Shown piece after piece: positions 36,438 through 49,101 of a stretch of 64,000 nt of DNA. The stretch comes from Anopheles merus (Eukaryota > Arthropoda > Insecta > Diptera > Culicidae). How positions within the stretch are numbered: position 1 is the stretch's first letter; every line of letters starts with the position of its first letter. The notes under the pieces are model-generated. The model did not search any database. It saw nothing but the letters and a program-made list of their open reading frames with translations, and was not told the origin of the DNA. Location: contig NC_054084.1 in assembly GCF_017562075.2 (NCBI RefSeq), positions 19,784,889-19,848,888 of the forward strand, read 5' to 3'. The translations under genes and the position numbers were made by a program.

Positions 36438-36866
36438 ACCGACAAACCGACGTGACACTTCGAACAAAATTAGCTTCAAAAGTTGTCTCCTTGTTTCAAA
36501 TGAAAATACGTTAAACACTAGCGCCATCTCTATAATGATTCGCTTACTACACCGACACAGAGAAGAAACTGCTAAACCCCCTTTTTGTTTTTCTTTGCAA
36601 ATTCCATTGCGTATTGTTTTATGTACTTCTCACATCTTTTGCATTGATTTAGAAACTTATAAAATGATTTTCCTGGGTGTTTTTTCCAATAATTCTTACA
36701 AAATCTTGCCTCACACTTCCTTCGTAATTTGTATTTAGAAAAATTGTTTACATCGAAGCAGCAGTGAACAGAGCTTACTTTGACAGAAGTGTTCGCCTCA
36801 CTGGTAAATGACAGTACTTTCGTGTGGGACACTTTTGTAACACCAGTGTCACGTCGGTTTGTCGGT
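36438..36866. mobile_element. MITE-like element with perfect 22-bp terminal inverted repeats
   Basis: ACCGACAAACCGACGTGACA and two further bases (36438-36459) recur exactly as the reverse complement at 36845-36866. The flanks share CTATAA on both sides but not a clean 8-bp duplication, so the superfamily is unassigned. No transposase frame is present. Confidence 0.5.
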
Positions 36867-36977
36867 GCTATAAGGTCGTGTCTGTTTCGAATCATTTTTA
36901 ATATTTGGTACTTTTTTGTAAAAATTGACATTTTTAAGGGCTGCCACATAATAATTATAAAAATTTAGAATTATTAA

Positions 36978-37116
36978 CTACATCTTCTTTTTCTTCTTCT
37001 TCTTCTTCTTTTTTCTTTCTTTTTTTCTTCTTCTTCTTCTTTTTCTTCTTATTCTTCTTCTTCTTCTTCCTTTTCTTCCTTTTCTTCTTCTTCTTCTTCT
37101 TCTTCTTCTTCTTCTC
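36978..37116. repeat. (TTC)n pyrimidine array
   Basis: Imperfect CTT/TTC repeat on the + strand, continuous with the (ATT)n array that follows. Confidence 0.5.
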
Positions 37117-37296
<180 letters not shown>

Positions 37297-37531
37297 GTTG
37301 TTGTTCGAAACTGTTGTAAGGTTTCCAACGGACTGTCAGCTGAGGCGATGTTTTGTATGTGCGCAAGCAGATGAAAAGGGAGAAAAATCGCGGAAACTGG
37401 TTCATTGCGGTCAAAAATACATACGAACGAAGATACGAAGGAAATAAAGGACTAATTTTTTGGCGCACCTTAAGTGCTAGCCTAAAGAATGTACTTTGTT
37501 TTCTATTTTAGTTAGAGCGGCAGTTTCTAAC

Positions 37532-37609
<78 letters not shown>

Positions 37610-37610
37610 G

Positions 37611-37667
<57 letters not shown>
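37532..37667. repeat. (ATT)n microsatellite, ~45 units, next to a SINE 3' end
   Basis: A pure ATT array broken only at 37609-37612 (GTTT). It abuts the TTTTTCTTCTTAT tract that is the tail of the minus-strand SINE at 37668-37861. Confidence 0.5.
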
Positions 37668-37861
37668 TTTCTTTTTCTTCTTATTTTTCTTCTTTGTCAT
37701 AACAACTGTTGTCAGAGGTAAGGCCTGCCTGATCCACTAATGAGCTTGACTTTCAGTTCATTCATTCATTAGTAAGTCCTACATACGATCCATTCGAGGC
37801 TTGAATCCATGACGGGAGTCTAGTTAAGTCGTGCGTTTTGACTACTGTCACACGAGACCGT
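37668..37861 (-). mobile_element. SINE copy F, diverged
   Basis: On the minus strand the copy starts CGGTCTCGTGTGACAGTAG. It has a B-box-like GGATTCAAGCC and a body with AAGTCAAGCTC and GGCAGGCCTTAC, and ends in an AAGAAGAAAAATAAGAAG-type tail leading into the (ATT)n array. It is more mutated than copies B-D. Confidence 0.5.
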
Positions 37862-40729
37862 ACAATCCGATCTTTAGTGTAATAAAATACAAGAGCCTAA
37901 GAGGGACATTAAGAAGAACGTATCTTTCCAATAAATTTCTTAATTATTTTTGAAGAACTTTCATCCGAATTATTTGCAAGACTAAATTATTTCTTTTTAT
38001 TTAACTATGAGGAACAATCTTAGCTGCAATGTCCAAAGCCAGGTCTCAGTTTATCTAAAAAAACACACACAAACATAAATCTCACGAGTTATTCTTAAAG
38101 TTTAAACCTACAAAATAACAATGTTGTTTCTTCAATAAAATCTGTCACGCTTTATGTCCCTCGCGCTGCGCTAAGCAGCACCGAGATCATAAATAAAATC
38201 CTGATAGCTCAGTAGTTAATATTTATCTCTCTGTTTCTTTTTTTCGCTATCTTTCTGTTTTCACACACTGTCACTTCGCCGCTATTCGCTTTGTTTCGAC
38301 CGATTGCGAGATTGCAACCATCGATTTTTATTATCCGTCTCTCGATACATCCCAGCTCCACTCCGGCAGCTACGCGCACAGTAGTTCCCTTGCCCTGCGT
38401 CCGACACTATCGCGCAAGGCCTCGGAGCAATAAATTCTAATAAACGAACGATGGCACAAACGAATTCCCGCGAGTGGACAATTGAAAACGCAGCCAATCG
38501 CAGCACCGCAGGACGATGCTTGCCCAGAGGAACCCCATTCGCATCACACCCAACGGCAGAATGCGGGCGAGTGGGAGCTGCTCCCCTCAAGCTGCATGAG
38601 CGCGAGTACGCCCAAGGACAACATTTCCAAACCCCGGGGATGAGGGAAAAGCAATAGAACAAAAAGAAAGCTCACAAACACATACACCGAGAACTCACAT
38701 CAAGGCACAAGGCAATAAATCAATTTTTTCCCGCCATACTTGACACCTTCGGGTAGGTGATAGTCGGCCGTCGGAGAGCGTGCAAAAAATAAAACAATCG
38801 GTGACAATGCTTGGGGCAATACATTCCACCCGGTGGTGGGAAGGTAATCCTCGTCCCCTTCGGTGGGCCGGGAGGACCGTACGACTGAGCACCACATTCG
38901 CACGGATCGCGCAACGAACGCGTACGGGGCATTGATGAAGACGATAATAAATGGACAGTGTCAGTTGATCCCGTGGTCCGGGAGACTCTGCCGGTGCCGG
39001 TTTCGGTTGGCTTCTTCGAAATGCTTTCAGTCCGACACACGAGTGTGTCGACTCGGGCCACGTTTTCCACGTTGGCACGTGGACACCGCAACGGGACAGT
39101 AAATTACCGCGCCCTGTCATCTTTCGGACAGTGATTCGGCCAGTAGCCAGTGAGCTTTCCGTAAGCGCACCTGACTGCGAGGGGCGAAAGAGAGAGAGAG
39201 GAAGAGTGATTGTGATTATGCGGTGCCAAAGAAGCAGCAGCAAAAAAAAAAAACAACACCCCATTCCAAGAGCACTTTGTGCTCGTTCTTCGAGCTAGTT
39301 GTGAATGATTTATTGAATATTTATGACTGATGGGTGAAAGCGCACCGAACTCAGTTTGGATCCGAAATTCAAAGTGTCTGCCAAAGAATCGAAGAACGTT
39401 TGAACAAACCGAAACAACAAGAGAACTCAATTTCAGGAACGAAACCATCACGAAATACAACAGGAGACTATTTTAAATGCTCTCATTATTGCTTAATTCT
39501 GTTGAGAGCTGTTGAAGCTGCAAGATTGGATTAGTTTCGAAGAATGGCGTACCTCACCGAGCGTTAAGCTTACAGTGCTTCGATCCTCTCCGTTCTCGGG
39601 CGTTCAGCGCAAGGCAAGGAGGTTTCGGTAAACATGCAATTTCACTTGAAACGCTTTTAAATAATCATGAACCAGACAAACGATCAAAGAGAGTGTTCGG
39701 TGCGGCCAAAAAAACAAAGCCCCAACCCGAAACGGCTTCATCTTGGACGGCTACAATCGAATATCCCGACGAGAGAAACTCGTTCAAGTGCTCGAGCTTC
39801 GAGGTAGGTTGAAGTCCCACTTAACCGAAAACCCCAAACACAGGTTCGATTTAAATGCGAATGAGTGAGCTTTCTACCGTTTGCCAAACACCTTCGCCAG
39901 CTTCGCCAGCTTCGGGATTGACGTTGCACATGCCACCCGTTTTACCGAGAATGAGCTCAATGAGGGTTGTGAGATGAGATCGTTGTGGGTGTTCGGTTTC
40001 CTGTTCAGTTCACACGGGCATTCCGTCGTACGGATTGAACCCTTTTCTTTTTTGTCCGATGCTCTGCTTCTGCACCTTTGGGTGACGAAACTGTCTGTAT
40101 TTCAATTTCGATCATTGTGTATTATTTTTGGTTGCAAAACAAAAAAACGAGCATCTACGAACCCGTGCGGATGGGATGCTTTGACACGTGGCCCAACACA
40201 CGTGCTGGCTGGCTGTTAATCCGAGAAGCAAATGCTGATGAGGCTAGCAATCATACCAGCTTACCAGGAAGTGCGCGAGCTCGTAACGATTTGCAGGCAT
40301 TAGATGTCCTTCTAGAAAATATGCTCCACAAAACAACAAAGAGTAGCAAACAGTACGGGATCGCCCAAAAAGTGTTGCATAATTTTAGGAGCAAAGGGAT
40401 GGTTTTGTTTGACTTTGACGCAATAATTGCGGTGTGGAGTAAATTACGGATAAAGTTCGTTAGCATCATCAACTGAGGCCCGGTTAGCCTTCGTTGGGCT
40501 GGGGGGAACTGAAATGTGTCGCAACTTTGACATGAGCGTAATGATTTTCAATGTTAATAATTCCCACGTGTAATTACTTCAAGAGCACTGATGTGTACTT
40601 CGGATTTGAGTCCACTCTTAATCTGGATTTGGCAAAACTGAAACCAACGCCAAATCTTCTGCCAAAAGCAACACAGCAATTCTGACTCCGGATGAGGACT
40701 CTGGATGATGACTCTGTACGGTACCATAA
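37862..40729. other. non-coding, no gene recognised
   Basis: AT-rich to 38.3 kb, balanced to 40.2 kb. A frame at 40078-40476 is open but has no motif. No RNA gene is seen; the words GATAGCTCAGTAG near 38203 resemble a tRNA D-arm but no complete cloverleaf follows. Confidence 0.5.
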
Positions 40730-41560
40730 GAGTTTGCACGACTATGGATCATTCCATTCGACTTTGGACGAGTCTAGTCTGCTCGGGATGTGTCTGAACG
40801 ACTCTAGTAGATGTCTTGACAACTCCAGATGCGTCCGAACGATTCCGAAAGAGTTTGAATAAATATGAACGAAACCAGATGAGTCTTGACGACTCCCGAT
40901 GAGTTCGTACGACTACAAATCACTCTTGAGATGTTTAGATGATTCCGGAAGAACCCAAATGAGTCCGAACGGCTCCAGATGAGTCTAAACAGCTCAAGAT
41001 GAATGTTCGGCCAGCTCCGGGTGAGTTCGGCCAACTCCAGATGAGTTTGGACGTTTCCAAATAAGTTCGGATATTTCCAAATGAGCCTTGAAAATCACAG
41101 ATGATTCTGGATGACTCCAAGTGAGCCAGGTCGACTCCGGATGAGTCTAAACGACTTCACATGAGTACAGACTATTCCAATGAGTGTGAACGGCTCTGCA
41201 TGCACGAGAACGAAAAACCTCAGACTAGTCTGGACGACTCCGGATTAGCCAGGTCGACTGCCGAGGAGTGTGGACGTCTACAAATTAGTCTTGACAAATA
41301 TGGATGAGTCTAGAAGAGTCCAGATGAGTCAACTCCAAATAAGTCTAGATGGCTCAAGATGAATCCAAACGACTCCAGATGAGCCTAGCCAAATCCAAAT
41401 GAGTTTGGCCGGCTCAAGATATGTCTGGACGACTCCAGAATCATCTGGACGACTCCGCAATACTCCAAATTGTATTCAAAAATTGATTCTAGATAAGTCC
41501 TAACATCCCTGGATGAGTTCAGATATGTTTGAACGACCCCGGATGGTTATGCATCAGTCG
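40730..41560. repeat. degenerate 20-bp satellite, roughly 40 units
   Basis: Units resemble GGACGACTCCAGATGAGTCT with 20-bp spacing, clearest at 41012-41090 where four or five successive units stay in register. GACTC and GAGTC are inverted within the unit, giving each repeat a small dyad. Copies are diverged, so the array is old. Minus-strand open frames over it are by-products of the repeat. Confidence 0.5.
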
Positions 41561-43465
41561 GAAAACGTTCACGGATCACTCCGAACTAGTTTGAATTAAA
41601 GTTTTAATCTAGGATAATGAAGGTAAGCAATGCAATTACAGATGCTATAAGTTTTTTAATTTAATTGTGTATCGCATGAACGTTTCGACAGCTAAAAACC
41701 CGGTTAAATTTGAATTAAAACACAAAATTACAACAAGGTATATTTACAAAAACCCTAATGCATAAAAATAACGTCTCTCTTATCAATTCACTTCAATCGT
41801 TACAGAGACAAACGTTCGAAAACAAACTGCACTAACGATGTCCGGAATCTTACCATTGCAACGAACACTCACCAATTTCCATCTAATAGGGAAAATAAAG
41901 AAACAATCTACAATTGTATCGATTTGATTGCAATTACTCCCAGCACGGCCAAGTACAGGGGTAATCGCTTTTGATTGCAGCTCTCCATTGTTAAAAGTTT
42001 TTATTATCGTTCGATCGCAAATTGCTCTTGCGCACTTGCTACACTTCCTTGCCTATTGCTTTCCGTTTTTCTCTTTACTTTCCCCGTTGCAATCTGCATC
42101 GAGAGAGTTGAGCGGAACGAAAATTAACTATGAAAACAGTAAAACACTCCAGGTAGAAAGAAAATTAATCATGCATTTTTAACCAAGAGGTGAAGTGTGA
42201 TTTCGGTTCGAAACGCACAGACCACGGAACAAGCCACGTTGGACGCCACGGGAACGATCCGGGCCCAGGAGTTGATTTGCGAGATGAAATCTAAATCTCG
42301 TCATACCGGCGAGCCGGTCCAGAACATTTCTGATTGGAAATTAGTGCCGCTCCAATAAGTACGGTTTTACACTGCGAGCCAGCGGGACTGGTCAACTCGG
42401 AAACAACGCTGGCAACCAGTTGCGTTCGACGCTGCAGTCACTGATGGTAGTGTATTTTTAATTTCGCGATAAAACACACCCTCTCCGTGATTCGTTGCAG
42501 CATGGGAATGGTTTTTGCACGACCAGGTCAGGATTTTGCCAACCGCCAACCGAACCGGATATCGAAAATAACTTTCCACCAGGTTGTACCGGGTTCGGTG
42601 GTCCTCGGTGATCGTGCTGGGACGAGGCATCCTTTGGACCGTGGAAGTAATCTTGCTTTTAGTTCAATAGTTGAGCGGGTGGGTTTTGGGAATTTAATTT
42701 CCCTGCCCGCTCGGACTCGGCGAAATTGTTCGCAGTAAAACATTGGCCCACGGTTGTTGTTCGATCGATCTGGGTTTGCGCGGGTTTGAAACTTTCACTA
42801 CTAATTCCCGTGGCGAGTGTGTTGCGTTTGGTGCCCGGTGCAATCATTATGATTATTATTAGTCCACTGCGAATTAATTCAAATCCCGGGTTGGGAATCG
42901 GGAAAGTGGGTGAGCTTTAGTGGATTCCAGAACAAGCAGGGATTAGAGATCGAAGGCCACAAAACACGGCACTACGGTATGCGAATGGACGATGAAATCA
43001 CGGGTTTCTCTTGGACTTCAGCCATGTTTCAATAAACCAAAATTGAAACAAGATTATACCCTGTGTTTGTGGATATTTCGTTGGTTTTTTTTCATTAGAT
43101 GAAAACAATAAAATAGGCGTTGTATGTTCTTAATATGACGCTAAATTGTTCTGAATTTTATCATAAATTGCATTCAAGTTTATATTTTGTGATTGAATAT
43201 ACTTTGTAATGCGTGCATTGAAATTGCAATTCAACAACTATCAAAAATGTTTCATGATTGGTTTCATGACAGTTCCTGGCATATGTTACAAAGTTTTAAT
43301 ACAAATTACTTTTTTTTTAAACAAATAATTTTTGTGAACTTTATTTTAAATAGTTTATTTAATTTAAAATTTAAAAATTTGCAAAATATACAAAATTTGG
43401 ACTGTCTCAAAGCTAAAAATCGTTTCCCACAAGATTTCCCATGAATTGAAGTGCAATAGTTACAT
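41561..43465. other. non-coding, no gene recognised
   Basis: AT-rich at the ends, with a GC-richer block at about 42.2-43.0 kb that has open frames on both strands but no defensible product. Confidence 0.5.
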
Positions 43466-43713
43466 TACAGGGTTTTCCAGGAGTTATCATAGCTGTGGGA
43501 CACTTTATTGAGTCTTTCTTACGGGAAATGAACTTAATATAATGGGAATTGGACTCTATAGCACCCTTAATGGATAAATCCAATAGAAATTTCCAAGCAG
43601 TCTGTCCAAAGAGGGTGCCATGGAGTCCAATTTCCATCATATGAATTTCACTTCCCATAAGAAATAGCCAAGGAAGTGTCCCACAACTATGAGAACCTCG
43701 GGCAACCCTGTAA
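43466..43713. mobile_element. MITE-like element with ~90-bp inverted arms
   Basis: It starts TTACAGGGTTTTCC and ends GGCAACCCTGTAA. The arms stay alike for about 90 bp: GTGGGACACTT on the left matches AAGTGTCCCAC on the right, and ATTGGACTC matches GAGTCCAAT. The small core lies between two imperfect arms, so a single strand could form a long hairpin. It belongs to the same family as 8136-8479. Confidence 0.5.
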
Positions 43714-46700
43714 TACAAGGTTCAGTTGATCTGTCCACAAAAAACACCAATTTTGGATGTTTGCTAAACTGTTTTAATATTTTGCATAAAAAAGAGTAAA
43801 AAGAATAATACTCACTGAGCCCTAGCGTACAAAACATATCCAAAACCGCAAAACATACAAAAATAGAAAAAAACAATATAGTGAACTGCTGACCTGCTGG
43901 AACCGGGGCGAGAGAATAAACCCATTTTATCCCATTACCGTGGTGCATTACTGATCCAGAAAAAAAACAACCGCAACACACACCCGATCGAGCATCGAAT
44001 CCGGTTGCTTGTTACTGTGGCGAAAACTAAAAAGCGTCCTCTCCCATCGTCCCAAAAAGCCATGCTTTATGCTTGTCCCACGAACTCTACACAGACACAC
44101 CAAAAACCACACAAACACACAGGGCAGACAGAGGAAAACATGTCCCTGGCTTAGCGAGAAACCGGGTCAGATGGACATTCGGTGTTCAGCGTATGCAACG
44201 AACCAGTTTAAAAAACGCCCCAGCCCACCCGCCAGTTTCGTGAAAATGAAAATTTGTCGTACTTTTAGCACCTATTGGACGTACATTCGGACCCACCTTA
44301 AACACTGAGTGCGCCACCGAAAGGGTCGGGAAGATGCAGGAAGACCAACACATACACACACAGGATACACGGCATGTGCATTGGAATTAGATTTCGAATA
44401 TTGAACCACAAACTCCTGCATCTCTCTCTCCGTTTCCACTAGACCGATAATTATCGATTTGTGCAGTAGCTTTGACTAGCTCGGTCGGTTTACCGAGTAC
44501 GCTTACGGTTTTTGGCAAAAAGGGTTTCGCCCGACCCGGTAATCGCTTTCGATACGGCCCCGAAAGCCCCGTAGGAGATTAAATGCCAAGGCTGCCCGAC
44601 CGGATAGCTTCACATTCCGAGGCAACGAATCAGTATGTGTGTGTGTGTGTGTGTTTAACATCCGTTTTGTCTGCCCTATTGATATTTGATACTTGCTTGC
44701 TGCGGTGCACACACGGTGGTGAATAGGGGAAACCGGGTTGCCTCCGGGTTGCCTACAGCTCCACAGCGCATCTGAGGCGCACCAAAGCTACAACGTTGGT
44801 TGGTGTGTGTAATTATGGGTAAGGTTATAAATAGAAAGCCTTGTGCCTGGTGGGAAGGCAAACCAGGGGGCGGTACAATGGACATTCTGGGAGCTTTCCA
44901 GGAAAGTGGAATTGTTTGTAACCACCACCATCGCCTTCCTGCAGCCTTCTTTTTATGCACACATGCCGGACATGTGTTTTGCCAGATGGTAAACTTGCAC
45001 AGACAAAGCTCGGATGCACACAAACACACATCCTAACACAACCAAATCCAGCCCATTCGAATGCCCCCCCCCCTTGTGCATGTCTCATCTCCTTCTCCTT
45101 CCCTAAAACAAATATGATCACCTGCAATAACGATTAACATATATTGATATTGGCGTCCTCATCATCCCACGGCGCATGGTGGGCATGGTTCGGCATTTCG
45201 TGCGTTAAATTAAGTTATAGTTTATTGCAGAAAATTATGCTAATTTCAATAACAATAACGATTGATACTACTGATGCTTTCCCGAGTGCACCGAGGCTTG
45301 CATTGGAGGCTCACTAGTGCCCGGTTGCCCCGGACGTAACCGTGTGCGTACCGTAGATCGTATTTATGAATAAGCGGGTTTAATTAGGGGCAATATTTGA
45401 GTTAAGTGGCCACCGAGTGAGGGTGAGAACTTAATCGACCACAGAAAATGTAGCCTTCCTGTGCGCCCCAGCGTGTGTGTGTGTGTGTTTCGGGTGTGCG
45501 GTCGAGTAGCACCGAAATCAAGTGAAGCAAAACACGACCCAGGGACGGGTTTTTGCATAATGGGGACACTGTTTAGTTTACCGCCGTCGGGTTTTGTTGG
45601 ACCAAAAACCCCGTGCCAAGAATTAAATCGAGAAGTAGTTTCCATAATGAGAGTGAAGGGGGTAGATGATGACTAAGGATACTTGCGTGTGCTGGAATTG
45701 AAATAATCCGTCATGACGAACTGGGGACCGGAATTGGGCTTCCGGGGTAGTGTTGATAAAGTTTATAGAAACGATCACTAAACGGTCAGAGAGGCCCCAA
45801 ACTTTATGGATATTGTTATAGTGCAGTTGAAGTACGGCTCGCTGGCATTATAAACACTCGGGAGTGTGATGGAATGGGCGGGTAATCAAATCTAAAACTA
45901 ACTGCATTCCAATATCTTTCCCGTTTTATATCCCTGTCCGACTGTGCGACGGTGACTTATTGAATAGGGCGTGTTTTTGGCAATGTTTTAAGTGACTAAA
46001 TTACTTAAATCCTGCACGATGACCCATACACGAATGGTAGTTAGTTTGAAGGTGTATTTTATGCTAAGAGGAATCTACTATAGATGACAGGGTGATACTC
46101 TCTAATGTGATTGGGCGAAACTATTTAAGTCATATCATCATTTGTATGATACTTACTAGAGCAACTGACCCGACGATAACATAACTAACGCTTGTCATTC
46201 TCCATGGACAATAAAGGTTGTTTGAATTGTTTATCAAATCGAATGAAAAAGTATCTTTTACAAGGGACAGAGTGATTGAGAACGTTCATGTGAAAAAGCT
46301 TAATTTAGCTACAAAATAAATACATCAAAGCGAGTATTTCCAATTTGATTGTAACATAAGTGTTCTTGATATTATCATATTTCTAAAACAGCTCTATAGA
46401 TGACTCTTTTTTGCACTATCATTGACAAATTACATATAAATATATAAAGGTTAATCGAGTTTAATTCTACAAAAACTGAAGAAAATTTCTTTACCACACA
46501 GTAAGGCCAAAAATACTTTCAACAACCAGACCAAAAAAAGAAAGTATGCCTAGTAAGTAACGGAGATCCAGCGGATCTGGATCGAAACAGTATCTGATTC
46601 TGTATTGTAAACGAAGTAACCCTGTGGAAACAAAGTAGTCGTGGAGCGATCGGTTCGTTGTAGTTTTTGATAGTCAAAAATCATCTGTTATAGAGAACGG

Positions 46701-48987
46701 TCTTATAAAATCTTGTTAATAAAAAACTTCTTAAGTGTTTCAAAGAACCGAATCCCGTTATGTATCGAACCCGATTGAGTTCCATGACTAGGAACAGGTA
46801 CAGGTACAATTCTAGGACCTGCATATATTCGGCATCAGTTGCAAGACCATTCTGGCTTCCGCATCAGTTCCAGCATTGGTAAGAATTTAGTATCAGTTCT
46901 AGTTCCGCTAGCATGAGTGCAGAAGCATTTCCAAGATCGGTTAGGACTCAAAATTAGTTTATTTTAAAGTTACGTTCGAATTTAAGGGGATCTTGGGAAT
47001 ATATTGGTGCGTGGTCCAGTAACCGGGCAACATTGAAATGATTTCATTTAATGACTTTACGTAATAGGTGTTTTTTTCATGCAAATTGTTTAACCCACCC
47101 GTTCTATCGAAACGGATCACACGCATCATGATGGTCCGCGCCGGAAAGCAGTGCCGGAACACCATTGAATGTTCGGTGTGTCCCTGAACAATGACAATGA
47201 AAAGGATTTGGAATGTCAAGGAAAACTGCAACTGGAGGATTTGTGGAAGTTCTAAGAAGAATAACGCCCATCAAACGATCGGAATGAGCTCGTACCGACG
47301 ATAAAGTGCGTTGGGGTCAAATGAAACATGATACCAACGTATTTTTACAATAAGAGTCTCAAACTCAATGCGTATGACTACCGAAAGCTTCTGAAAACTG
47401 TAGTAAAATCATCGATCACAAAAGAGGCCAACGGTTGGCCGTATGTGTGGCAGTACGATACGATACTTTACCACGTGTTTGCCTAGTCATCACGAGGAAA
47501 ATTCTTCACATTTGATCTCCAACCTTCCCAGAACTGAAACCCTTTGATGGGAGCCGTAATCAAAACTTCTAATTTTGCAAAAAATCCTAAATCAACAATT
47601 TTGTCCTTTTCCCGTAGGAATCTGTCAAACTCATTGCGAACACTCTGCAGCTGCTTGTAGTTCAGTGTTGTATGGATCATCATCAAAACCAACACATTAA
47701 AGCAGATTTCAAATAAAAGCTTCAGAGATATAAAACAATTATTTAGATGAATAAAGATGGCAAAAATGGGAAATTTTATAACCCTTCGACCACTACCTAA
47801 TTTTGGATGCTATTTGTAAGATTAATAATGTTGAAACTTCGCATCTTTGACAAAAATAAATGAATTGAAGGAAAACAATTACCAAGCAAATCTCCATCAA
47901 ATTAAAGCAACAAAGAAAAGCTCTGACGTTTTTACAATTGCAAAATTGTGTCTGGTGGCAGAAAACATCTAAATCGCTTAACACTAAACTCATCACATTC
48001 CCCGCAGCATCTTTACTAGAACAGGAATAAAACACTCACTGCGCGAAAGATTCTCACTCAACCTGCTCGAATGCGAAACTGGCCGCGTCCGCGTGTTCTG
48101 CCGAAAAAAAGTGCTTCCGGCCGTATTTAAAACTCACCCACCCGAACCAATCGAACAATCAAGTAAAAAGCACCAAGACAAAAAGCGGCACAAAAACAAG
48201 GAGCACCGTTGCGCCCCAAAAAGTTTGTATCAACAGCGTCCTTCATTTCAGCAGACCTTCTCCTCGAACTGCTTGCTGTTTATGTTGCGCTGGACGAAGA
48301 AGTGCGCACCGCGTTACGCAACCGCCGTCATCGCGGTGGTGCAGGATTTAATTACGCGGCCAGAGAGACGCCCCGGGAGAGCGAAATTAGGTTTTTGCCG
48401 GCCCGTAAGCATCGACACTTCCGTTTGAAGTTTGATTCGCCAGGCACCGGCACCGTCCCTACCACCGTCCATGGCCCCTATCAGATTACCAAGATCGGAC
48501 GAGCAGAGGCAGTATGTTCCGGTTTGAAGGCGCAGCGATAAGAAAATTAAACTAACCAATTGTTGGTGGGTGGGTGGGTGGTGGCCGTCTCCCCCTCCCA
48601 GCTTCCAATTCGCTGGAATCGGCTGCAGGATGCCAAGGGCGTGATGGTGCGTGTGCGAGTTAATTAGCACTTTGCGTAATGAATTCGCACTCGCACTACG
48701 GTTGATGGGAGCGGCGGTGGGATTGGGGCATGGCAGGGCCTATGGTTGAGTGACGAAACAATATTTGCCAGCCCGCAAACGCCCAGCCGATCGTAGCAAG
48801 GGGTACTTGAACTTGAACACAAACTAATTTGCTGTGTGCAGCGACCATCGCAATGGTTGCCATTTTTCAGCGAACGATGGCGGACAGCACCGCTTGTGTT
48901 TAACTAAAACGAAACAAAACTATGCTACCTATGCTACACGCCGAACAAACAAACACACTCTCGACGGGAAATGACGCTCTATGTTTG
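43714..48987. other. non-coding, no gene recognised
   Basis: Alternating AT-rich and balanced DNA. CA/GT tracts lie at about 44637-44654 and 45474-45488, with a C run at 45065-45073. Several short frames have no motif. The stretch ends just below the poly(A) signal of the cuticular-type gene. Confidence 0.5.
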
Positions 48988-48993
48988 TTTATT
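48988..48993 (-). terminator. poly(A) signal AATAAA of the cuticular-type gene
   Basis: AATAAA on the minus strand, 108 bases past the TGA stop, the usual distance for a short insect 3' UTR. Confidence 0.5.
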
Positions 48994-49101
48994 GTCTTTT
49001 TTCCTTTTTCACTGTGTAACTACAGCAAATAACAATAGCAATCCAACATGGATGAAATGACAGTTCGAACCGGTCACCGGCAACCGGTTCATCGACATCG
49101 C

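Noticed and set aside
38197..38225. tRNA-like words (GATAGCTCAGTAG)
   Set aside because: No matching T arm or acceptor stem follows within tRNA length.
40804..41120. Two overlapping minus-strand frames of 61 and 76 codons
   Set aside because: They lie in the 20-bp satellite, whose period is not a multiple of three; the peptides show only cyclic repeat translation.
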